In this document: piece by piece, positions 17,889-27,508 of the stretch
Layout: each line of letters starts with the position of its first letter
Numbering within the stretch: position 1 is the first letter of the stretch
From: VRUE01 sp963753245
GTDB taxonomy: Bacteria > Actinomycetota > Thermoleophilia > Solirubrobacterales > 70-9
Assembly: GCA_963753245.1 (NCBI GenBank)
Contig: CAVWBK010000002.1
Coordinates: 310,001 to 374,000 of the forward strand
DNA length: 64,000 nucleotides
Direction of reading: 5' to 3'
Notes under the pieces: generated by a model
What the model saw: the letters and a program-made list of their open reading frames with translations, nothing else
Told to the model about the DNA's origin: nothing
The model's database searches: none
Position numbers and translations under genes: made by a program

Positions 17889-18890
17889 ATGCCGACCACC
17901 TGGTCTGAGATGCTCGACCTCGGCGCGCGCGACGCGACGCCCGCAGCCGCCGTGGAGGTTGCCGACTCCGAGGATGCACGCGGCGTCTTTCGCCGCCTGC
18001 GCGAGTCGCTCTCGAAAAGTCGCCGGGCGCTCAGTGAGGAGATTTCGGCCAGCCTCTTCGAGCGCCTCGACGAGCAGACCTGGGAGCGCCTCGAGGAAGC
18101 CCTGATCCTCGCCGACGCTGGTGCGCCGACGACCGCCAAGGTGGTTGAGCGCCTCGAGCAGGAGGTCGAGGCGGGCAGCGTCTCAGCCGACGGCGAGGCG
18201 GTGCGCGGGCGGCTGATCGAGATCCTCGCCGAGGTCGCCTCGACCTCGCGGGCGCCGATCGATCTCAGCGGCGAGCCGGCGGTGCTGCTGATGGTTGGCG
18301 TCAATGGGACCGGCAAGACGACGACGATCGGCAAGATCGCTTGGCACCTCTCCCGGGAGTTCGGTCTCTCTGTGATTCTCGCCGCCGCCGATACCTACCG
18401 GGCCGCCGCCGCCGAGCAGCTCGCCGAGTGGGCCGAGCGGGCCGGCGCCGAGCTGATCGGCTCCGAGCCGGGCGGGGACCCCGGCGCGGTTGCCTATGAC
18501 GCGATCGATGCCGCTCGCGCGCGGGGCGCCGATGTCGTGATCGTCGATACCGCCGGGCGCCTGCATACCGAAAGCAACCTGATGGAGGAGTTGGCGAAGG
18601 TGCGGCGGGTGATCGCCAAGCAGATCCCCGAGGCTCCCCACGAGACGCTGATCTCGATCGACGCGACGACTGGCCAAAACGGGCTGCGTCAGGCCGCCGC
18701 CTTCGCCGAGGCTGCACATCTGGACGGCGTCGTTTTGACCAAGCTCGATGGCAGCGCAAAGGGGGGGATCACGCTGGCAATCGCCGCCGAGCTCGGCATC
18801 CCGGTGAAGCTGATCGGCACCGGCGAGTCACTCGCCGATCTGAGCCCGTTTGATCCTGACGATTTCGCCCGGGCGCTACTCGCCGAGTAG
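17889..18890 (+). CDS. ftsY: Signal recognition particle receptor FtsY
   Basis: 333 residues: a short N-terminal acidic region (about 1-30), then the NG domain. P-loop GVNGTGKTTTIGKIAW, the AADTYRAAAAEQL motif, VDTAGRLHTESNLMEEL, and the closing TKLDGSAKGG and IGTGE motifs are present. FtsY docks ribosome-SRP complexes at the membrane and hydrolyses GTP with Ffh, encoded next. It lacks the long acidic A domain of enterobacteria, as is common in this phylum. Confidence 0.95.
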   Translation: MPTTWSEMLDLGARDATPAAAVEVADSEDARGVFRRLRESLSKSRRALSEEISASLFERLDEQTWERLEEALILADAGAPTTAKVVERLEQEVEAGSVSADGEAVRGRLIEILAEVASTSRAPIDLSGEPAVLLMVGVNGTGKTTTIGKIAWHLSREFGLSVILAAADTYRAAAAEQLAEWAERAGAELIGSEPGGDPGAVAYDAIDAARARGADVVIVDTAGRLHTESNLMEELAKVRRVIAKQIPEAPHETLISIDATTGQNGLRQAAAFAEAAHLDGVVLTKLDGSAKGGITLAIAAELGIPVKLIGTGESLADLSPFDPDDFARALLAE

Positions 18891-18897
18891 GCCGGAC

Positions 18898-18903
18898 TAA
18901 GCT
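18898..18903 (+). promoter_or_regulatory. -10-like TAAGCT for ffh
   Basis: TAAGCT overlaps the end of the ftsY-ffh spacer and lies 6 nt before GTG 18910, leaderless spacing. Confidence 0.4.
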
Positions 18904-18909
18904 GGGAGC

Positions 18910-20277
<1,368 letters not shown>

Positions 20278-20370
20278 CCCAGACAGCGGGTGGGGGGTCG
20301 CTCGCCTCAAATTCGACGGTGCCGAGATTCTCAGCGCTGCGCCCGCGCCGGGCTCGGGCGTCTGATTCTG

Positions 20371-20376
20371 TAACCT
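20371..20376 (+). promoter_or_regulatory. -10-like TAACCT for rpsP
   Basis: TAACCT lies 10 nt before the rpsP ATG; the same hexamer and spacing occurs before the DUF177 gene. Confidence 0.45.
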
Positions 20377-20386
20377 CTCGCGGCTC

Positions 20387-20641
20387 ATGGCCGTGCGGAT
20401 AAGACTGAGAAGGGTGGGTTCGAAGAAGAACCCGATCTGGCGGATAGTCGTCGCCGACAAACGCTCGCCGCGAGACGGGCGCACGATCGAGACGATCGGC
20501 CGCTACAACCCTCAGACCGACCCCTCGACGATCGAGGTCGATGAGGAGCGCGCCCGGCATTGGCTGCAGCACGGTGCCCAGCCCTCAGAGACAGTCGCGA
20601 CACTGCTGCGCACAAAGGGCATCGCCGCCTCGGGCAGCTGA
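20387..20641 (+). CDS. rpsP: 30S ribosomal protein S16
   Basis: 84 residues beginning MAVRIRLRRVGSKKNPIWRI, the S16 signature, followed by VADKRSPRDGR and ETIGRYNPQT. It is an assembly protein of the small subunit. It heads the conserved rpsP-khpA-(rimM)-trmD-rplS group; khpA begins 3 nt after its stop. Confidence 0.97.
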   Translation: MAVRIRLRRVGSKKNPIWRIVVADKRSPRDGRTIETIGRYNPQTDPSTIEVDEERARHWLQHGAQPSETVATLLRTKGIAASGS

Positions 20642-20644
20642 GCG

Positions 20645-20875
20645 ATGACCGAACTGCTCGAGTTCCTCGTCAGGGCGCTGGTCGAGGACCCTGGGGCGGT
20701 TGTGGTTGAGGAGCTCGAAGAGGACGGGGACCTGGTCTATGAGATCACCGTCGCCGAGGGCGATCTGGGCCGCGTGATCGGCAAAGGTGGCCGGGTTGCG
20801 AATGCGATCCGCACGATCGCCAAGGCGGCCGCGGTGCGGCTTGACCGGCGGGTGATCGTCGACATCCTCGATTGA
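20645..20875 (+). CDS. khpA: KH-domain RNA-binding protein KhpA
   Basis: 76 residues, one type II KH domain with the GRVIGKGGRVANAIR loop (GxxG). KhpA (YlqC) binds RNA and, with KhpB, affects cell elongation in firmicutes. Typical length and typical position after rpsP. The gene normally downstream, rimM, is missing here. Confidence 0.93.
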   Translation: MTELLEFLVRALVEDPGAVVVEELEEDGDLVYEITVAEGDLGRVIGKGGRVANAIRTIAKAAAVRLDRRVIVDILD

Positions 20876-21014
20876 GGACCTCCAGGGCTGACGGTGGGGG
20901 GCGGCGCAAAGCCCGTTTGCGGTGCGGCAAAGCACAGGGGCAGAGCGGCCGGCGCAGGCTCGAGGGGCCAACCAATGCGATTCGATTTCGAGAGCCAGAC
21001 CCGGCGTTGATGCG

Positions 21015-21692
21015 ATGAGGCTCGACATCTTCACCCTCTTCCCCCAGGCGTTTGAGTGGTTTTGCTCGCAGCGCTCGGTGCAGAATGCAATCGGCCAGGG
21101 CAATGAGCTGCGCTTCTTCGACTACCGCGAGACCACGCCACTTGGCGCCGGGCAGGTCGACGACGCCCCCTATGGAGGCGGGGCCGGAATGGTGCTCAGG
21201 GTCGATGTCGTCGACGCCGCCCTGCAGGCCGCCTATCCGAGCGGGGAGCTGCCACGCGTGGCCCTGCTCTCGCCGAGCGGGCGGCTGCTCGATGACGAGC
21301 TCGCCGACGACCTGACCGGCGAGCCCCACCTCGCCCTGCTCTGCGGGCGCTATGAGGGCTTTGACGAGCGCGTGCACCAGCATTTCGCCGATGAGGAGAT
21401 CTCGATCGGTCGCTACGTGCTGGCGGGAGGCGAGCTGCCGGCGATGGTGCTCGCCGATGTCATCATGCGAAAGCTGCCAGGGGCACTTGGGCACCGGCAC
21501 TCCGCCGCCGAGGAGTCCTTCAGTCAGCTGCTCGAGGGCATGCCCGAGTACCCCCACTACACTCGGCCGGCCTCCTATCGCGGCTGGCAGGTGCCCGAGG
21601 TTCTGGTCTCCGGGGATCACGAGCGGGTCCGTGAGTGGCGGCTTGCCCAGAGTCGCGCCCGCGCCGCGCAGTTCGAAGCGGGCCCGGAGTAG
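21015..21692 (+). CDS. trmD: tRNA (guanine37-N1)-methyltransferase TrmD
   Basis: 225 residues. TrmD is a SPOUT (trefoil knot) enzyme that makes m1G37 to keep reading frame. The knot region shows LCGRYEGFDERV and the C-terminal block PHYTRPASYRGWQVPEVLLSG-like sequence. Two conserved positions differ: GDYVL is GRYVL, and the catalytic Asp (D169 in E. coli) is Glu in SAAEESF; R154 is retained. Start is the ATG at 21015 (MRLDIFTLFP); upstream starts would add sequence unlike the family. The C-terminal domain is short. Confidence 0.92.
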   Translation: MRLDIFTLFPQAFEWFCSQRSVQNAIGQGNELRFFDYRETTPLGAGQVDDAPYGGGAGMVLRVDVVDAALQAAYPSGELPRVALLSPSGRLLDDELADDLTGEPHLALLCGRYEGFDERVHQHFADEEISIGRYVLAGGELPAMVLADVIMRKLPGALGHRHSAAEESFSQLLEGMPEYPHYTRPASYRGWQVPEVLVSGDHERVREWRLAQSRARAAQFEAGPE

Positions 21693-21693
21693 G

Positions 21694-21699
21694 TACCAT
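21694..21699 (+). promoter_or_regulatory. -10-like TACCAT upstream of rplS
   Basis: TACCAT begins 2 nt after the trmD stop and sits in the same 11-nt string found before rpmF. Transcription from it would start near 21706, right at the 5' side of the hairpin listed next. Confidence 0.4.
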
Positions 21700-21706
21700 T
21701 CCGCAA

Positions 21707-21740
21707 CCGCGCGGAGCCCGATCGGCTCCGGCGGTTTTTT
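21707..21740 (+). terminator. Intrinsic terminator or attenuator in the rplS leader
   Basis: An 11-bp stem (CCGC plus CGGAGCC pairing with GGCTCCG plus GCGG, one bulged G) with a 5-nt loop is followed at once by six T residues. It stands between trmD and rplS, 33 nt before the rplS start. This could end the rpsP-trmD transcript or work as an attenuator in an L19 leader. Confidence 0.75.
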
Positions 21741-21773
21741 CTCGCCAGGTACGCCCCATCGCCAAGGACAGCT

Positions 21774-22550
21774 ATGAGCACCGTGATCGACAGCATCGAG
21801 CGTGGCCAGTTGAGGAAGGGACTTCCCTCCTTTGACGCTGGTGATCGCGTGCGCGTCCACTTCCAGGTGATCGAGGGCACGCGCCGTCGGACCCAGGTCT
21901 TTGAGGGCATCGTCCTCAAGCGCCAGGGATCAGGTGCTCGGGAGACCTTCACGGTGCGCAAGCAGTCCTTCGGGGTCGGCGTCGAGCGGACCTTCCCGTT
22001 GCACTCGCCGAAGATCGAGAAATTGGAGATCGCCGCCCGCGGAGACGTGCGACGGGCCAAGCTCTACTACCTGCGGGGCAGGATCGGCAAGGCGGCGCGC
22101 GTCGCCGAGCGCCGTTGGGGGATCGACGAGGAGTTGATCTCGGCCCCGGTCGCGGTGGAGCCGGAGGCAACCGACGCCGAGGGTGCCACGCAGGAGGAGG
22201 CGGCAGCGCAGGAAGCGCCGGCGGGGGAGGGCGAGGCAACGGAGCAGGCCGCTGAGGCCGAGGAGCTCGAACCGGCTGAGGAGACCGAGCCGGGGGCTGA
22301 GGGCGAAGAGGCCGAGCCGTCCGAGGAGACTGAGCAGGGGACAGATGCTGAGGCCGAGGAGCCCACCCCCGACAGCGATCAGGAGACAACAGCTGGCGCC
22401 GAGCAGGATGACTCGCCGGCGAGTGAGACCGAGCCGAGCGCGTCGGCGGAGGCTGATGGTGGGGGGACCGAGGACAACGCCGCGGCGGATGATGCCGATC
22501 TTGAGGAGCCGGCGACGGAAACCGGCGACTCCGGCGGGGACCCGGCCTGA
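21774..22550 (+). CDS. rplS: 50S ribosomal protein L19 with long acidic C-terminal tail
   Basis: 258 residues. The first about 115 are ordinary L19 (start MSTVIDSIERGQLRKGLPSF, then VRVHFQVIEGTRRRTQVFEG, GVGVERTFPLHSPKIEKLEI, KLYYLRGRIGKAARV). The remaining about 140 residues are Glu/Ala/Thr/Pro-rich, strongly acidic and without Lys, Arg or aromatic residues over long stretches. L19 normally stops near 115-120. The tail is read in the same frame with no lesion. Its role is unknown; it may be disordered. Confidence 0.93.
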   Translation: MSTVIDSIERGQLRKGLPSFDAGDRVRVHFQVIEGTRRRTQVFEGIVLKRQGSGARETFTVRKQSFGVGVERTFPLHSPKIEKLEIAARGDVRRAKLYYLRGRIGKAARVAERRWGIDEELISAPVAVEPEATDAEGATQEEAAAQEAPAGEGEATEQAAEAEELEPAEETEPGAEGEEAEPSEETEQGTDAEAEEPTPDSDQETTAGAEQDDSPASETEPSASAEADGGGTEDNAAADDADLEEPATETGDSGGDPA

Positions 22551-22600
22551 AACTCTCGATCCCAAAGCCGCAGAGCCGCGCCGGAGGGCTGATCGAGCTC

Positions 22601-23224
22601 GTGGTGATCGTCGCTTTGGCGCTCGGTCTGGCCCTGGCGATCCAGGCTTGGATCGTGAAGCCCTACCAGATCCCGTCCGAATCGATGGAGCCGACACTCG
22701 ACGTCGGCCAACGGGTCTTGGTCAACCGTTTTCTCTACCACTTCACCGACCCCTCGATCGGCGACATCATCGTCTTTCACCCGCCGGAAGGGACCGACGA
22801 AGAAGCGGGCGGCGAATGCGGAGAATCCTTCAATCCGACGGCCACCGGGAAGGCCTGTGATAAGCCCGTTGATCATGAGTCGAGCGAAAACTTCATCAAG
22901 CGCCTGGTCGCCGGGCCGGGTGACACGGTGCGGATCATTCACGGCATCGCGATCGTCAACGGCAAGGTCAGTGAAGCCGCCAATGGGGCCGCCAAGCACA
23001 ACTGCGGGCAACCTCTGCCGCGCAACGAGTGGAACGTCGTGCAGGGGGACGAAGACTGCAATATGCCCAAACCGATCAAGATTCCACCCGACCACTACTT
23101 CATGATGGGCGACAACCGTGCCGACAGCAAGGACAGCCGATTCTGGGGCCCCATCCCCCGAGCCTGGATTATCGGCAAGGCCTTTGCCACCTACTGGCCG
23201 CCGGACCGGATCGGCCTCCTCTAA
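22601..23224 (+). CDS. lepB: Signal peptidase I
   Basis: 207 residues from GTG 22601. One TM helix is followed by the catalytic Ser motif PSESMEPTL, then VLVNRF, the general-base Lys in NFIKRLVAGPGDTV and MGDNRADSKDSRFWG. It cleaves Sec and Tat signal peptides at the outer membrane face. The frame stays open upstream to the rplS stop with a basic stretch (KPQSRAGGLIEL) that looks like the real cytoplasmic end, but only CTG codons are available there, so the start may be non-canonical. Confidence 0.93.
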   Translation: MVIVALALGLALAIQAWIVKPYQIPSESMEPTLDVGQRVLVNRFLYHFTDPSIGDIIVFHPPEGTDEEAGGECGESFNPTATGKACDKPVDHESSENFIKRLVAGPGDTVRIIHGIAIVNGKVSEAANGAAKHNCGQPLPRNEWNVVQGDEDCNMPKPIKIPPDHYFMMGDNRADSKDSRFWGPIPRAWIIGKAFATYWPPDRIGLL

Positions 23225-23240
23225 GGCTCACCGGCGCCGG

Positions 23241-23885
23241 CTGGCGAGAAGCCGGCGCCTGTTTGCCTTCGATCGCGGGCTCGGTACTCCCCTGGTCGCC
23301 GGGGCCGATGAGGCCGGCCGCGGCTGCCTCGCCGGGCCGCTCGTTGCCGCGGCGGTGCTGATCGACTACGCAGCGCTCTCGAACGCCGATCGCCGCGCGC
23401 TCGCCGGCCTGCATGACTCAAAGCAGGTCAGCGCCGAGCGCCGTGAGGAGCTGTTTCCCGCGGTCTTGAGGGCGGCCGCGCGGGCGAGCATCGTCGTTCG
23501 CAGCGCCCGCGGGATCGACCGCCGCGGTCTGCACGTGACCAACATCGAAGCGCTCTCCCGCGCTCTAGAAGGGCTGCGCCCCGAGGCCGAGGCGACCTGC
23601 CTGGTCGACGGCTTCTCGCTGCGCGAGTGCGCGGTTCCCCACCGGGCCGTGATCGAAGGCGATGGAACCAGCGCTGCGATCGCAGCCGCCTCCGTGCTGG
23701 CGAAGGTGACCCGCGATCGCTGCATGCAGCGCGCCGCTCTCAAGCATCCCGGCTGGGGGTTTGAGGAGCACGTCGGCTACTCGACGCCCGAGCACCGCGA
23801 GGCGATCGAGCGGATCGGGATCTCGCCGCTTCACCGCCGCTCCTTCCAGTCGGTTGCCTATGCGCAGCTCGAGCTCGCGGGCTGA
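23241..23885 (+). CDS. rnhB: Ribonuclease HII
   Basis: About 214 residues. RNase HII removes ribonucleotides from RNA-DNA hybrids. The metal-binding acids lie in GADEAGRGCLAGP, CLVDGF and GDGTSAAIAAASVLAKVTRD. The C-terminus has HPGWGFEEHVGYSTPEH, also typical. The start is uncertain: family N-termini begin close to the RLFAFDR block, but no ATG/GTG/TTG lies there. The position given is a CTG; ATG 23118 or TTG 23184 would overlap lepB. Confidence 0.85.
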   Translation: MARSRRLFAFDRGLGTPLVAGADEAGRGCLAGPLVAAAVLIDYAALSNADRRALAGLHDSKQVSAERREELFPAVLRAAARASIVVRSARGIDRRGLHVTNIEALSRALEGLRPEAEATCLVDGFSLRECAVPHRAVIEGDGTSAAIAAASVLAKVTRDRCMQRAALKHPGWGFEEHVGYSTPEHREAIERIGISPLHRRSFQSVAYAQLELAG

Positions 23886-23971
23886 GCCGCCCGCGGCCCG
23901 CTCGGGGGTCGCCTTGCGGGCGCCGGTCGCCATCTAGTCTCTGGCTCCCGGTTGCAGGCACCGACTCGCTC

Positions 23972-24781
23972 GTGAAGAACTCTCGCCCCATCCCCACAGT
24001 CCTCTCGATCGCCGGCTCAGACTCCGGTGGCGGAGCAGGAATACAGGCCGACCTCAAGGCCTTCGCCCGTTGTGGGGTGCACGGGATGACCGCGATCACG
24101 GCGATCACCGCGCAGAACACGGTTGCCGTGCGTGCGATCGAGCCGGTCTCGCCGGCGATGATCCTCGCCCAGGTGCAGGCGGTCGCTGAGGACATCGGTG
24201 TCGATGCGGTCAAGATCGGCATGCTGGGTACGGCGGCGACGGTTGAGGCGGTCATCGAGGCACTCGGTCAACTCGCCGGCGTCCCGGTTGTGCTTGATCC
24301 GGTGATGGTCGCCGAGAGCGGAGCGATCCTGCTCGATGAGGAGGCCCGCACGGCCCTGATCGAGCGCCTCCTGGCGCTGGTCACGATCGCGACCCCCAAC
24401 ATCCCCGAGGCGCGCATCCTGCTCGCCGCGGACGATGAGCTCACCCAGGCCGAGCTCGCGCGCGGAGTTAAGGCCCTCGGTCCGCAGGCGGTGATCGTCA
24501 CCGGCGGCCACAGCGAGCGTGGCGCGGATGTCTTCTTTGATGGAAGTGAGGCGGTTGCGATCGAGGGCGAGCGCCACCGCGATGGCGCCGCGCATGGCTC
24601 GGGCTGCACCCACTCTGCGGCGCTCGCCGCTCAGCTCGCGCTTGGTCGCACGCCACTGCAAGCGGCACGTGAGGCACGGCGGATCGCCGCCGCTGCCGTC
24701 GGCGATGGGTTGAGCGATCTCGGAGCCGGCGCTGGGCCCGTCGATGTCTTTGCCCTCACCCGCAGCGCCGGTCGTTCCTGA
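23972..24781 (+). CDS. thiD: Hydroxymethylpyrimidine/phosphomethylpyrimidine kinase ThiD
   Basis: 269 residues, standard for ThiD, which phosphorylates HMP and HMP-P in thiamine synthesis. Ribokinase-fold landmarks are SIAGSDSGGGAGIQADLK, KIGMLGTAATVEAV, DPVMVAESGA and the nucleotide-binding end GAAHGSGCTHSAALAA. GTG start at 23972. No other thiamine genes are in the window. Confidence 0.93.
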   Translation: MKNSRPIPTVLSIAGSDSGGGAGIQADLKAFARCGVHGMTAITAITAQNTVAVRAIEPVSPAMILAQVQAVAEDIGVDAVKIGMLGTAATVEAVIEALGQLAGVPVVLDPVMVAESGAILLDEEARTALIERLLALVTIATPNIPEARILLAADDELTQAELARGVKALGPQAVIVTGGHSERGADVFFDGSEAVAIEGERHRDGAAHGSGCTHSAALAAQLALGRTPLQAAREARRIAAAAVGDGLSDLGAGAGPVDVFALTRSAGRS

Positions 24782-24873
24782 GGCGATGCCCTCCACTCCC
24801 GCCTTCGTCAAGTCCGTCCGTTCACCGGCGCCGGCAGGCCTGCGCGTCGCCGGGGGGTGTGGCCACCGGCGTG

Positions 24874-24879
24874 TAGATT
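24874..24879 (+). promoter_or_regulatory. -10-like TAGATT for ilvD
   Basis: TAGATT lies 6 nt before ATG 24886 (3 nt before the alternative ATG 24883). Leaderless spacing favours the second ATG. Confidence 0.45.
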
Positions 24880-24885
24880 TCGATG

Positions 24886-26580
24886 ATGAGCCCAAAGGGC
24901 GTCACCTCGACCAAACTTCCCCGTCCTCGCTCGGCGACGGTCTTCGACGGCCCCGATCGCGCCCACGCACGCGCCTACATGAAGGGCATCGGCTTTGACG
25001 ATGACGCCCTCAGCCGACCGACGATCGGGATCGCCAACACCTGGACCGAGGCGATGCCCTGCAACTTTCACCTGCGCGGCCTCGCCGAGCACGTAAAAGC
25101 GGGGGTCCGCGCCGCCGGAGGCACGCCGATGGAGTTCAACACGGTCGCCGTCTCTGACGGGGTGACGATGGGGACCCAGGGGATGAAGGCCTCGCTGGTC
25201 AGCCGCGAGGTGATCGCCGACTCGATCGAGCTGATGGCGCGCGGCTATCAGTTCGATGCGATCGTCGCCCTCTGTGCCTGCGATAAGACAATCCCGGGCT
25301 GCGCGATGGCACTCGCTCGCCTAGATGTGCCCTCGGTGCTGCTCTATGGCGGTTCAATCGCCCCCGGTCACTGGCACGGTCGCGATGTCACCATCCTTGA
25401 CATCTTCGAGGCGATCGGCGCCCACAACGCGGGCGACATGAGCGACGAGGAACTGAACGAGCTCGAGGGCGTTGCCAGCCCCGGCGCCGGCGCCTGCGGG
25501 GGCCAGTTCACCGCGAACACGATGGCCTGCGCATTTGAGGCTCTGGGAATCAGCGCCGGCGGCTCGGCGATGGTGCCGGCCGAAGATGAGGACAAGAGCA
25601 CGGTCGCTGAGAGAGTCGGCGAGCTCGTGATCCGAGTCCTCAGCGAGGACATCCGGCCGAGCAAGGTGATCACCCGCGACTCGCTGGAAAACTCGATCGC
25701 ATGTGTCTGTGCATCAGGCGGGTCGACCAACGCCGTCCTTCACCTGATCGCGCTCGCGCGCGAGCTCGACATCGAGCTGGCGATGGATGACTTCGAGCGC
25801 ATCTCACGCGCGACCCCGCTCTTTGCCGATCTGAAGCCGGGCGGGCGCTTTGTCGCCACCGACCTCTACGCGGCCGGAGGCGTGCCGCTCCTCCTCAAGC
25901 GGCTTGCCGAACAGGGGCTGCTGCACGAGGACGCGCTGACGGTGAGCGGCAAGACGATCGGCGAGGAGGCCGAGGCGGCCAGCGAGAGGGAGGGCCAGGA
26001 AGTGGTCCGTGCGGTCGATGATCCGCTCAAGGCCGAGGGCGGTCTCGCGATCCTGGGCGGCAACCTCGCCCCCGAAGGCGCAGTGGTCAAGCTCGCCGGG
26101 ACCGAGCGGACTCAGCAGCGCGGCCCGGCCCGCGTGTTTGAATCTGAAGAGGAGTGCTTTCGGGCGGTCAAGGATCAGAAGATCAACGCCGGTGACGTCG
26201 TCGTGATTCGCAACGAGGGGCCGGTCGGCGGGCCCGGGATGCGTGAGATGTTGCAGGTGACCGCGGCGATCGTCGGCGAGGGGCTCGGCGAGAGTGTCGC
26301 GATGGTCACCGATGGGCGCTTCTCGGGCGCGACCCGCGGTCTGATGATCGGCCATGTCGCACCCGAGGCGGCCTCCGGCGGCCCGATCGCCGCGATCCGC
26401 GAGGGTGATGAGATCACGGTCGACATCGAAGGCCGTCGCCTCGACGTGGCGCTCAGTGATGAGGAGATCGCAGCGCGGATCGGCGCCTACGAGTCGCCGC
26501 CCTCTCCGTTTGGCCCCGGGGTGATGGCCAAGTACGCCGCCACCGTCAGCTCGGCATCCAGGGGTGCCGTCACCAGTTGA
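24886..26580 (+). CDS. ilvD: Dihydroxy-acid dehydratase IlvD
   Basis: 564 residues. It dehydrates 2,3-dihydroxy-isovalerate and -methylvalerate in valine, leucine and isoleucine synthesis. Fe-S cluster Cys residues are in ALCACDKTIPGCAMAL and GAGACGGQFTANTMACA. Further family blocks are CASGGSTNAVLHL, RNEGPVGGPGM and TDGRFSGATRGL. Start ATG 24886 is chosen from the -10 spacing. No regulatory leader peptide is visible. Confidence 0.95.
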   Translation: MSPKGVTSTKLPRPRSATVFDGPDRAHARAYMKGIGFDDDALSRPTIGIANTWTEAMPCNFHLRGLAEHVKAGVRAAGGTPMEFNTVAVSDGVTMGTQGMKASLVSREVIADSIELMARGYQFDAIVALCACDKTIPGCAMALARLDVPSVLLYGGSIAPGHWHGRDVTILDIFEAIGAHNAGDMSDEELNELEGVASPGAGACGGQFTANTMACAFEALGISAGGSAMVPAEDEDKSTVAERVGELVIRVLSEDIRPSKVITRDSLENSIACVCASGGSTNAVLHLIALARELDIELAMDDFERISRATPLFADLKPGGRFVATDLYAAGGVPLLLKRLAEQGLLHEDALTVSGKTIGEEAEAASEREGQEVVRAVDDPLKAEGGLAILGGNLAPEGAVVKLAGTERTQQRGPARVFESEEECFRAVKDQKINAGDVVVIRNEGPVGGPGMREMLQVTAAIVGEGLGESVAMVTDGRFSGATRGLMIGHVAPEAASGGPIAAIREGDEITVDIEGRRLDVALSDEEIAARIGAYESPPSPFGPGVMAKYAATVSSASRGAVTS

Positions 26581-26674
26581 GCGCCGCTTCGTCGAGACAA
26601 TGGGCTGGCGGCCGATTCCTGGCTCCGCGCCCAGTTACTGGGAGCACCCAGGAGCGAGGGTCCGGAGAAGCGGG

Positions 26675-27244
26675 ATGAACGATACGAGCACCGGAAACAG
26701 CAAGGTCGTCGTGAACAGATGTATGTCGCTTGACGGTTTCATCGCCGCTGCCGGCCACGTGATGGACTGGGGCGATGGTCGCCAGCTCGCCGACTTCGTC
26801 GGGCCCGACGAGTTCCACGAGATCGCGGCAGCCACCGGCGCCATGCTCATCGGCCGGCGGACCGCTGATGTCGGCGAGAGGATGGAGGCCGAAAAGCCGG
26901 GCAGCGTCGACTACCCGTTTTCCGGACCCATGTTCGTCCTCACCCATCGGCCACCGGAGACCCCGAGATCGAACATCACATACCTAACCGGTGACATCGG
27001 GGAAGCGGTCGCGACGGCGCGCAGCGCCGCGGCCGGCAAGAGCCTTGAGATCCTCGGCGCCGACGTGGCCGCCCAGTGCCTGCAGCGGGGCCTTGTCGAC
27101 GAGATCCTGGTGTATGTACTGCCGGTGCTACTCGGCGACGGCATTCGCTTCTCGCCCCCGGGGCTCCCCTGGATCGACCTGGAGCCGGTCAGCAGCACGC
27201 GGTCGGGGACAGTCACCATCCTCCGCTTCCGCGTCGGCAAGTAA
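26675..27244 (+). CDS. RibD C-terminal/dihydrofolate-reductase-like protein
   Basis: 189 residues. It resembles the RibD-C reductase family (DHFR fold): VVVNRCMSLDGFIA near the start, GAMLIGRRTADV in the middle, and LEILGADVAAQCLQRGLVDE near the end, where the family has a Gly-rich NADPH loop. Substrate unknown; such stand-alone proteins occur widely in actinobacteria. ATG 26675 is preceded by GGAGAAG. The frame is open upstream, but that part overlaps ilvD and is not conserved-looking. The following 264 nt hold nothing recognisable. Confidence 0.8.
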   Translation: MNDTSTGNSKVVVNRCMSLDGFIAAAGHVMDWGDGRQLADFVGPDEFHEIAAATGAMLIGRRTADVGERMEAEKPGSVDYPFSGPMFVLTHRPPETPRSNITYLTGDIGEAVATARSAAAGKSLEILGADVAAQCLQRGLVDEILVYVLPVLLGDGIRFSPPGLPWIDLEPVSSTRSGTVTILRFRVGK

Positions 27245-27508
27245 CCGCCGCCTGGTCTTTCGCGAGATGGCGGTCCCAAATCGGCCTCCCGGCCTGGCTA
27301 TCGAACGGTGGCGACGTTCATCGCCTGCGCGCACAACATCAGCATCTGTGCTCGAGCCGGGTCATCACCGAGCCGGTTCCGCCGCAGCGGGTTGCGCCCC
27401 ACATTGTCGATTCGTCGGTTGTGCCCAACGATCGACTGGTGACCGAATATGGCGCGAAGCTCTAGGTCCGATGCGCGGCGGCCCGGAGACCGCCGCGCAC
27501 CATTCGTC

